From: an uncultured Mycoplasmatota bacterium
Lineage (GTDB): Bacteria; Bacillota_I; Bacilli_A; RF39; UBA660
Assembly: GCA_946494345.1 (NCBI GenBank)
Contig: CAMMBX010000083.1
Location: 1-5,371, forward strand
Length of the DNA: 5,371 bases
Reading direction: 5' to 3'
The first letter of the stretch is position 1; each line of letters opens with the position of its first letter. Both the position numbers and the translations under genes were made by a program. Shown piece by piece: positions 1-5,048 of this stretch. A model generated the notes under the pieces. It was not told where the DNA came from and did no database searches. It saw only the letters and a program-made list of their open reading frames with translations.

Positions 1-6
1 TACTCA

Positions 7-44
7 AAAGTTGCAGTTAATCTTTCAAAGTTGCATTTACCTTT
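7..44. repeat. Two-copy direct repeat, 20-bp period, upstream of the 123-737 gene
   Basis: The 9-mer AAAGTTGCA occurs at 7-15 and again at 27-35, exactly 20 bp apart. Similarity continues weakly on the right, and 14 of 20 bases match when 5-24 is laid over 25-44. Repeats two helical turns apart upstream of a promoter often bind a dimeric activator on one DNA face. LytTR-type regulators use a similar arrangement of GTT-containing repeats, but the last two bases and the slightly short period do not fit that consensus well. The repeat itself is seen directly; a regulatory role is inference. Confidence 0.4.
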
Positions 45-54
45 TCAATTGACC

Positions 55-85
55 ATTATCAATATTAACTATTTACTTTGATAAT
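55..85. promoter_or_regulatory. Possible operator: 8-bp inverted repeat over the -35 region
   Basis: ATTATCAA at 55-62 is the exact reverse complement of TTGATAAT at 78-85, with 15 bp between the arms. The half-sites are about 23 bp apart centre to centre. The right arm lies just downstream of the proposed -35 hexamer (72-77), so a bound protein could block RNA polymerase. In DNA this AT-rich, an 8-bp match can arise by chance. Confidence 0.3.
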
Positions 86-100
86 AAGACAGTTTATAAT
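72..100 (+). promoter_or_regulatory. Candidate sigma-A promoter for the 123-737 gene
   Basis: A perfect TATAAT -10 hexamer lies at 95-100. It is preceded at a 17-bp spacing by TTTACT (72-77), which matches four of six bases of TTGACA. Transcription would begin near 107, giving a leader of about 16 nt with the ribosome binding site just inside it. An alternative pair, TTGACC at 49-54 with TTTACT at 72-77 as the -10, also has a 17-bp spacer but a weaker -10. Confidence 0.5.
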
Positions 101-122
101 TTTAATGAAGGTAGGATAATAT

Positions 123-737
123 ATGGATAATAAAGAAGTTAAAGAAACAAAAACAACTCCAGAGGATGGATTTGTACATAAAAAAGATATAAATCCTTTA
201 GATATGGAAAGCTATGGCAAATATTTTAAAGGCTATTCAACAAGTAAAATTGTTTCTACTAATGATACAAGAATTACAAAACCATTTGTTAATGTATTTA
301 GTATGATATTAATAATTATTGGTATTTTATGTTTATTATCAATGCTTTTTAAGGTTACAATAACCTCTATAATTTTAGGATTAGCCTTTGTTTCTATTGG
401 ACTTTTTCTTAGATTTAAAGGAAACAAAGATATCAGTAAAATAGAAGCCAAATATAAAAGTAATAGCAATTATAATGAAGACCTTTCTAGTGATGTAAGA
501 AAAGAATATGCTGATAATCTTAAAAATCAATTTGACATATCACGTAAAAACACTTTTACAAAACAAAATTATAAATGGTTTAAACGGTATGGCTTGATTT
601 TTAGTATTATTATAGATATTTTGGCTTTTATATTTCTATCTATGCTTGTTAATATTATAATGGGAATATTTATATTGATAGTTCTCGTATTAGTAGAATG
701 CCTATATTTTACTTTAGTATCAAAATTATTTAAGTAA
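123..737 (+). CDS. Four-helix membrane protein of unknown function
   Basis: I do not recognise this 204-residue protein. Residues 1-55 are hydrophilic and charged. Two hydrophobic helices follow (about 56-76 and 77-97), then a polar, lysine-rich segment (about 98-156) and a second hydrophobic pair (about 157-176 and 177-198). The short tail ends in KLFK. There is no signal peptide. Both ends and the central charged loop are probably cytoplasmic, judged by positive residues flanking each hairpin. The ATG start follows a modest AAGGTAGG ribosome binding site at 108-115, with the last AGG 7 nt upstream. No catalytic motif is visible. The next gene, a lipoprotein, starts 65 nt downstream on the same strand with no terminator between, so the two may be co-transcribed. 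Coding status is well supported; function is unknown. Confidence 0.8.
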   Translation: MDNKEVKETKTTPEDGFVHKKDINPLDMESYGKYFKGYSTSKIVSTNDTRITKPFVNVFSMILIIIGILCLLSMLFKVTITSIILGLAFVSIGLFLRFKGNKDISKIEAKYKSNSNYNEDLSSDVRKEYADNLKNQFDISRKNTFTKQNYKWFKRYGLIFSIIIDILAFIFLSMLVNIIMGIFILIVLVLVECLYFTLVSKLFK

Positions 738-785
738 GTTATGAGTTTATAGCGATCTCAATAAAAAACTAAATTACTTTAATAT

Positions 786-793
786 GGGAGGTG
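786..793 (+). promoter_or_regulatory. Shine-Dalgarno sequence that fixes the lipoprotein start
   Basis: GGGAGGTG at 786-793 is a strong match to the anti-Shine-Dalgarno complement. A GTG at 791 extends the frame upstream but lies inside this sequence. The GTG at 803 has an ideal 9-nt spacing and is therefore the likely start. Confidence 0.75.
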
Positions 794-802
794 TATTATA
801 AC

Positions 803-1243
803 GTGAAAAGATTTATTATGGGTATTACAATAATTGGTGTTATGCTAGCAACTATAACAGGCTGTGCTACAAATAAGTCATATACTTATACAGTTGAAAC
901 AGGTGATAAAATTAAAATCACTTTAAATACGACTGATGGATATGATATAACATCAGATTTACCATTTACAATTTCAAAGGATGGTAATGATTTAAGTCAA
1001 GGTCAATTCATACAAGGATCATACTATGACCAATATGTGGAAGCAGCAAATACGCAAGGAACAATTATTGATCAAGGATCTAATGATACTATAGAATATG
1101 TATTCTATTCATATAATGATCAAGAATATAATTATATAATAAAGATCAAGAACTCAAATACAGCTTTATTACTTGGAAATCCTAATTCACAAGAAGAAGC
1201 AGAGACTTGTTTTAAATTATTATCATTTAGTTTAGAAAATTAA
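803..1243 (+). CDS. Small lipoprotein of unknown function
   Basis: This 146-residue protein has a classic lipoprotein signal. It starts MKR, has a hydrophobic core (about residues 4-17) and a lipobox ITGC with the modified cysteine at residue 21. Lgt and signal peptidase II should therefore process it to a lipid-anchored protein of about 126 residues on the outer face of the membrane. The mature part is polar, rich in Asp, Asn, Thr and Tyr, with alternating hydrophobic stretches that suggest a small beta-rich domain. It ends in a helix-like segment (about 128-146) that contains a second cysteine at 136. The GTG start at 803 is chosen from the ribosome binding site at 786-793. It lies 65 nt after the four-helix membrane protein on the same strand and may share its transcript. 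I recognise no named family and infer no function. Confidence 0.82.
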   Translation: MKRFIMGITIIGVMLATITGCATNKSYTYTVETGDKIKITLNTTDGYDITSDLPFTISKDGNDLSQGQFIQGSYYDQYVEAANTQGTIIDQGSNDTIEYVFYSYNDQEYNYIIKIKNSNTALLLGNPNSQEEAETCFKLLSFSLEN

Positions 1244-1281
1244 ATTATTTATGGTAGTTGGCAGTAATAGATTGATAAAAT

Positions 1282-1314
1282 AATAAACAAATAGCATATA
1301 GTTATTTGTTTATT
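1282..1314. terminator. Hairpin between converging genes, probable bidirectional terminator
   Basis: The left arm at 1282-1293 and right arm at 1303-1314 form 12 perfect base pairs. One G-U and one G-C pair extend the stem inward, leaving an AUAUA loop. The hairpin lies 38 nt after the lipoprotein stop and 17 nt after the PssE-like stop on the opposite strand, the expected place for a shared terminator. The stem is nearly all A-T, and neither side has a strong uninterrupted T-run, so efficiency is uncertain. Confidence 0.6.
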
Positions 1315-1331
1315 TATTATTACATAATTTT

Positions 1332-2144
1332 CTATATATTATAAGTAGATTTCTTAATGAGAAAGTGATAAATAATTACTAATAATAAGTTTATTAATAT
1401 CTTAGATAAAATAACATCTATATTTAGATTACTGACTAATAGTAATAGAGATAATCCTTCTATTAAATAAAAGCAAACAATGACGGTTAGTTTATTAGAT
1501 AGTTTTTTTACTTTAAATAAAGCCATAAGTAAGCAAGAAATAAAGTAGCAAATAGTAAAGTTTAAATACATATTAATATTTGTAAAGGTTAAAGTAATAA
1601 AGATAAAAAGATTAATAAATGCTGTTAATATGGCAAACTTATCACGATTAAACCAACTAATATGATTAGATTCTTCGATATAGTTTGTTATTAAGTTCTT
1701 AAAATTTTCATTATTACTTTTAAATTTCTTGGGCTTAAAAGTTTTACTTTTAATTAATATTTTATCTAACTTAGTTAAATCTTTTAAAGGCAAAATAAGT
1801 CCTAGTTTACCAAATTCTTCTATTATTTGTTTTTGATGGTCATTTGTATGTTCATTATACTTAGAAAGACGTGGTATAGCGATAATTTTCTTTTGATGTT
1901 TTAAAGCCGTTAAAATACTACCTACTCCTCCATGAGTAATAATAAGGGACGCTTTATTCATTAGTTCTTCTAATTTATCACTTGAAACACTTTTAAATAT
2001 TTCCATATTTTTACTTTTATATTTAGTGTAACCTGCTTGAACTAAAACTTTTTCTTTGATATTTCCTTTTTCTATTTCTTTATCTATAGCTTCTAGTAAT
2101 CTTTTAAAGCTTTTATCTTGAGTACCTAGGGTTACTAATATCAT
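1332..2144 (-). CDS. PssE/Alg13-like glycosyltransferase subunit with C-terminal GtrA-like membrane domain
   Basis: This is the catalytic half of a split glycosyltransferase (270 residues). Residues 1-160 match the GT28-type C-terminal fold of PssE, Cps14G and Alg13. They begin MILVTLGTQ, with a nucleotide-sugar loop THGGVGS (70-76) and IPR...NEHTNDHQ (90-104). In known pairs the enzyme needs a PssD/Alg14 partner at the membrane to move a sugar from a nucleotide donor to a lipid-linked acceptor. That partner is encoded directly upstream. Ordinary members end near residue 160. Here about 105 residues continue with four membrane helices (about 169-187, 190-208, 220-238, 244-263) and a basic end, resembling a GtrA-type domain. 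That assignment is from pattern only. The ATG shares one base with the upstream stop (TAATG). In-frame GTG codons at 2156 and 2153 are rejected because they lie within the ribosome binding site. Donor and acceptor sugars cannot be told. Confidence 0.85.
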   Translation of the reverse strand: MILVTLGTQDKSFKRLLEAIDKEIEKGNIKEKVLVQAGYTKYKSKNMEIFKSVSSDKLEELMNKASLIITHGGVGSILTALKHQKKIIAIPRLSKYNEHTNDHQKQIIEEFGKLGLILPLKDLTKLDKILIKSKTFKPKKFKSNNENFKNLITNYIEESNHISWFNRDKFAILTAFINLFIFITLTFTNINMYLNFTICYFISCLLMALFKVKKLSNKLTVIVCFYLIEGLSLLLLVSNLNIDVILSKILINLLLVIIYHFLIKKSTYNI

Positions 2145-2617
2145 TAAAAACACCACCCTCCATAAGTAGCTTTAGGATATAGTTTCTTCATTGTAGGCCA
2201 CTGTACTATAAATAGATTGGCAATATGAAACTTATAAAAAAGAGTTCCTGTTATTGTCTTTGTTTTAATATTAGCGAATGATTCTATGTAGATTATTTTG
2301 CTACCAAAGATTCTACCAATAGAGCACATTGGCCCTGCTGTATGAGCCCCTGTTGTAATAATATAGTCTGGTTGATATTTAAAATATAGGAAAAGGCTAA
2401 TAAAACAGTTAATTAATAGTTTAAAGGGATAAGTTAGTTTATGGTCTTTAGTACCATATAAAAGAAAGTTAACATTTTTATATTTTCTTTTTAACTTATT
2501 ATTGGCTTTAGTTTTCTCTGTTATCAAAGAGTAATCATAGCTTCTTATAATACTATCAAGTTGTAGTAATTCTGTTAAATGTCCCCCTGTACTTGATATA
2601 AACATTACTTTTCTCAA
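2144..2617 (-). CDS. PssD/Alg14-like glycosyltransferase partner subunit
   Basis: This 157-residue protein is the membrane-binding, acceptor-side partner of the PssE-like enzyme, of the PssD, Cps14F and Alg14 family. Family marks in order are SSTGGHLTEL (8-17), a hydrophobic segment (about 64-80) that may seat it on the membrane, TTGAHTAGPMC (88-98), YIESFA (110-115), FIVQW (136-140) and the closing YPKATYGGW (147-155). The length is normal for the stand-alone bacterial protein, so it is intact. In pneumococcal type 14 the equivalent Cps14F strengthens the Cps14G galactosyltransferase. A similar role is expected here, with the sugar unknown. The start is a TTG 6 nt after the GT4 stop, with only a weak AAAGTGA-like ribosome binding site, so translation probably depends on the upstream gene. 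ATG at 2605 is an alternative start that would remove four residues. Confidence 0.88.
   Translation of the reverse strand: MRKVMFISSTGGHLTELLQLDSIIRSYDYSLITEKTKANNKLKRKYKNVNFLLYGTKDHKLTYPFKLLINCFISLFLYFKYQPDYIITTGAHTAGPMCSIGRIFGSKIIYIESFANIKTKTITGTLFYKFHIANLFIVQWPTMKKLYPKATYGGWCF
2153..2161 (-). promoter_or_regulatory. Ribosome binding site of the PssE-like gene, inside the PssD-like gene
   Basis: On the minus strand GGAGGGTGG runs from 2161 to 2153. These nine bases are also the codons for the conserved Gly-Gly-Trp at the end of the PssD-like protein. The last GG lies 8 nt before the ATG at 2144 and the first GGAGG 12 nt before it. With the TAATG overlap this points to coupled translation and balanced subunit amounts. 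Confidence 0.6.
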
Positions 2618-2623
2618 ATTTCA

Positions 2624-3772
2624 TCACTTTCTTTCTATTATTTTTTCCCAGGAAGAGCAAATATTATCACTTATATATCCTTTTACTTTACGTCTTCCAT
2701 TTTTTCCTAATTCTTTCCTTGTCTCAATATCTTTAGTTAAATCTAGTATTTTTTTCTCCATTGCTTTAAAGTTACGATGTTTAATTAAGTAACCATCACG
2801 ACCTGAAGTTATAACTTCTTTAGCACCTTCTGCAGAGTCAAAGGCAATACAAGGAAGGCCATTACTCATCGCCTCTAATAAAACTATACCAAAGCTTTCT
2901 GTATAACTAGTCATAACATAAATACTTGATTTTTGCATTAATTTTTCTATTTCTTTACTGTTTTTAAAACCATGAAGGGTGACGTCATTTTCAAGATTAT
3001 TATTTTTGATAAAGTCTTCTAATTTTTTCCTTTCACTACCATCGCCAACAATATCTAAATGCCATCTACATTTTTTATTTTTTAAATCAAGATATATCTT
3101 TAAAAGATCTAAATACCCTTTTTCTTTTGATAGTCTTCCAACAGAAATTAAATGTTCAGAAGTTAGAGGACTTTTAGTTTTAGGAATACTTTCAATAGCG
3201 TTAGGAATATAGACACATTTACATTTATAACTACGCATTTTTTTGTGATAGAATTTTTGTAGTCCATTAGAAACTAAAACAAAGTAATCAAGATTTTTAG
3301 CACTTCTAATAACATCAGTAGCATATTTCATATCATCATGGTAATGATTATGTTCCCAACCTATTTTTAGAGTATCATCACGACCATACTCACTTAATAA
3401 TTCATTTAGAAAAACACGAGTAGAAATAATAACGTCAGCTTTAGTATTTTTTATATAGTTTACCATGTTTTTACGTCTTTTATATAAAATGTTTAAGCTT
3501 TTAAGCGATTCTTTTCCTAATTGTATAAGCTTTAAATTATGTAAAGCTTCTTTCCATTCTTTGCGATTAGGATTTAATCTTGATGGTAATAAATAAGTTA
3601 CTTTAACTTCTTCATTTATGTCAAAAGCAGGCTTTTCATATAGTTTATAAATTGATACAATTTCAATATCATATTTTTGTGTTTTAGCAAGCGAATTGGC
3701 TAAAGAAACAATCGCTTTCTCAACACCACCATAGCCTAGATGTAATGATAGAATAGCAATTTTCTTTTTCAA
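2624..3772 (-). CDS. GT4-family glycosyltransferase (GT-B fold)
   Basis: This 382-residue protein is a retaining GT-B glycosyltransferase of family GT4, expected to add a sugar from a nucleotide or lipid donor to a cell-surface glycan precursor on the cytoplasmic side of the membrane. The N-terminal half starts with the acceptor-side GGVEKA loop (15-20) preceded by the first beta strand. The C-terminal donor domain shows VGRLSKEKG (211-219), LDIVGDGS (239-246), VTLHGF (264-269), and the E-x7-E motif ESFGIVLLE with Glu292 and Glu300. GLPCIAFD and the DGYLI segment follow. The length is usual for the family and no motif is broken. AmsD-like enzymes are the nearest group by eye, but the substrate cannot be told. 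The start is TTG at 3772, because the longer ATG at 3787 overlaps the ribosome binding site. The stop lies 6 nt before the next gene, so the three glycosyltransferase genes form an operon. Confidence 0.9.
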   Translation of the reverse strand: MKKKIAILSLHLGYGGVEKAIVSLANSLAKTQKYDIEIVSIYKLYEKPAFDINEEVKVTYLLPSRLNPNRKEWKEALHNLKLIQLGKESLKSLNILYKRRKNMVNYIKNTKADVIISTRVFLNELLSEYGRDDTLKIGWEHNHYHDDMKYATDVIRSAKNLDYFVLVSNGLQKFYHKKMRSYKCKCVYIPNAIESIPKTKSPLTSEHLISVGRLSKEKGYLDLLKIYLDLKNKKCRWHLDIVGDGSERKKLEDFIKNNNLENDVTLHGFKNSKEIEKLMQKSSIYVMTSYTESFGIVLLEAMSNGLPCIAFDSAEGAKEVITSGRDGYLIKHRNFKAMEKKILDLTKDIETRKELGKNGRRKVKGYISDNICSSWEKIIERK

Positions 3773-3778
3773 AGTAAA

Positions 3779-3785
3779 CACCTCC
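3779..3785 (-). promoter_or_regulatory. Shine-Dalgarno sequence that fixes the GT4 start
   Basis: GGAGGTG on the minus strand (3785 to 3779) is a strong ribosome binding site, 6 nt before TTG at 3772. The in-frame ATG at 3787 overlaps it and has no upstream site of its own. The TTG start also leaves a protein beginning MKKKIAILSL, as is usual for the family. Confidence 0.7.
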
Positions 3786-3828
3786 ATTTATATTTATATT
3801 ATAGTTAATATAGAGTTCTAATAAACTA

Positions 3829-3857
3829 AGTATATATTATTTTTGTTAATTAAGCAA
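3829..3857 (-). promoter_or_regulatory. Candidate promoter of the glycosyltransferase operon
   Basis: On the minus strand TTGCTT (3857-3852) and TATACT (3834-3829) are separated by 17 bp. The -10 matches five of six consensus bases and the -35 three of six. Transcription would begin near 3822, about 50 nt before the GT4 start. A perfect TATAAT lies further down at 3803-3798 but has only GTTTAT where the -35 should be. Either could serve the operon after the ftsZ terminator. Confidence 0.35.
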
Positions 3858-3875
3858 TTAAAGTCTTTAAATTTG

Positions 3876-3902
3876 AAAAAAAAGAAAAGAGCTTAAAGCT
3901 CT
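3876..3902 (-). terminator. Terminator of ftsZ, overlapping its stop codon
   Basis: On the minus strand the palindrome AGAGCTTTAAGCTCT (3902 to 3888) forms a 5-bp stem with a 5-nt loop. It is followed at once by a T-rich run, TTTCTTTTTTTT (3887 to 3876). The stem begins within the TAG stop of ftsZ. It is short for an intrinsic terminator but the T-run is good, so partial read-through into the glycosyltransferase genes is possible. Confidence 0.6.
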
Positions 3903-5031
3903 AAAAGTTTTTATCTCTTAAAAATGGAGGAAAATCATAATCACTATCATCTAATAATTCTCCATCATCGTCATCATTATCTTCAGTTTGAGGCATTGTT
4001 GCTACATAAGATATTTCATCTCTACTTCTTCTATTAGGAGCAGCATTAGAAAATACGGGTTGTTTAGTTTCTTCTTTTCCTTTTTTATCAAAACCAGTAG
4101 CGATAACAGTAACAATAACTTCATCTGATAAGTTCTCGTTAATAACAGAACCAAATATTGTATTAATATCATTGCCTGATGCGGCTCTTACAACTTCAGC
4201 AGCTTGTTCTGCTTCAAATAAAGTTAAGTTAACTCCACCAGTTATATTGATAATAGCATCAGTTGCTCCACTAATACTAGTTTCAAGTAGAGGACTAGAA
4301 ACAGCTTGTTGGGCAGCTTCTATAGCTCTATCTTCTCCCATACCAATACCAATACCAATAATAGCACGACCTGAATCTTTCATTACTGATTGAACATCAG
4401 CAAAGTCTAGGTTAACAAGTCCAACTACTGCTATTAAGTCTGATATTGATTGAACACCACGACGAAGGACATTATCTACTTCTTTAAATGCTTCTAGCAT
4501 TGGTGTAGTTTTATCAATAATTTCTCTTAATCTATCATTTGGAATAACAATAAGAGTATCTACATGTTTTTCAAGTTCAGCTAAACCTTGTAGAGCATTA
4601 TCCATTCTCTTTTTACCTTCAAATGTAAATGGTTTGGTTACAATGGCTACAGTTAAAGCTCCAAGAGCTTGGGCTATTTCAGCAACTACAGGAGCAGCAC
4701 CTGTTCCTGTTCCACCACCCATTCCACAAGTGATGAAAACCATATCAGCACCTGTTAAGGCATCTTCTATTTCTTTTTTTGATTCTAGAGCTGCTTCTCT
4801 ACCTATATCGGGGCGAGATCCTGCTCCTAATCCATCAGTAAGATTAGCTCCCAATTGAATTTTTACATCAGCTTTAGAATTATTTAATACTTGTAAATCA
4901 GTATTAGCAACGATAAATTCTACTCCTTTAACACCTGATTCTACCATTCTATTGACAGCATTACCACCGCCACCACCACAGCCGATTACTTTTATTTTCG
5001 CTAATTGATCCATTTCTAGTCCGTTTCCCAT
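3901..5031 (-). CDS. ftsZ: Cell division protein FtsZ
   Basis: FtsZ is the tubulin-like GTPase that polymerises into the cytokinetic ring at mid-cell. This copy has 376 residues and looks complete. The N-terminal GTP-binding half shows GCGGGGGNAVNRM (17-29), NTDLQ (43-47) and the tubulin signature GGGTGTG (105-111). The catalytic T7 loop NLDFAD (207-212) inserts into the next subunit. The globular core ends near residue 314. A polar linker (about 315-363) carries an acidic run of Asp at 351-356. It leads to the conserved tail DFPPFLRDKNF (366-376), the docking site for FtsA and other partners. ATG at 5031 is chosen over an in-frame TTG at 5034 because AAGGAGG sits 8 nt before it; ATG at 5013 is less likely. 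ftsA ends 17 nt upstream, the usual gene order. A hairpin follows the stop directly. Confidence 0.98.
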   Translation of the reverse strand: MGNGLEMDQLAKIKVIGCGGGGGNAVNRMVESGVKGVEFIVANTDLQVLNNSKADVKIQLGANLTDGLGAGSRPDIGREAALESKKEIEDALTGADMVFITCGMGGGTGTGAAPVVAEIAQALGALTVAIVTKPFTFEGKKRMDNALQGLAELEKHVDTLIVIPNDRLREIIDKTTPMLEAFKEVDNVLRRGVQSISDLIAVVGLVNLDFADVQSVMKDSGRAIIGIGIGMGEDRAIEAAQQAVSSPLLETSISGATDAIINITGGVNLTLFEAEQAAEVVRAASGNDINTIFGSVINENLSDEVIVTVIATGFDKKGKEETKQPVFSNAAPNRRSRDEISYVATMPQTEDNDDDDGELLDDSDYDFPPFLRDKNF

Positions 5032-5039
5032 CAAAAGTT

Positions 5040-5046
5040 CCTCCTT
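5040..5046 (-). promoter_or_regulatory. Shine-Dalgarno sequence of ftsZ
   Basis: AAGGAGG on the minus strand (5046 to 5040) lies in the 17-nt gap between ftsA and ftsZ, 8 nt before ATG at 5031. It is an almost perfect site, as expected for a highly expressed division gene. Confidence 0.8.
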
Positions 5047-5048
5047 AA

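Noticed and set aside
1..45. CRISPR array or start of a tandem array
   Set aside because: Only two imperfect copies are visible, the 20-bp period leaves no spacer of CRISPR length, and there are no cas genes.
233..469. Minus-strand open frame opposite the four-helix membrane protein
   Set aside because: It is the shadow of two membrane helices in AT-rich DNA, and has no ribosome binding site or independent context.
738..802. Separate promoter or terminator between the membrane protein and lipoprotein genes
   Set aside because: A TAATAT at 780-785 would place the transcription start inside the ribosome binding site, and there is no hairpin, so neither is supported.
2560..2624. ATG overlapping the GT4 stop (TGATGA) as start of the PssD-like gene
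   Set aside because: The ATG at 2624 is in a different frame from the PssD-like protein and does not lead into its conserved SSTGGHL motif. The in-frame TTG at 2617 is used instead.
2979..3212. Plus-strand open frame opposite the GT4 gene
   Set aside because: It overlaps the conserved donor-binding domain of the GT4 enzyme on the other strand and gives a low-complexity protein rich in Ser, Phe and Leu with no family resemblance.
4172..4858. Open frames on the plus strand opposite ftsZ (4172-4393 and 4634-4858)
   Set aside because: They are antisense to strongly conserved ftsZ codons, including the GTP-binding signature, and their low-complexity Ala/Pro/Ser content mirrors the Gly/Ala-rich FtsZ protein. 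Neither has a convincing ribosome binding site.
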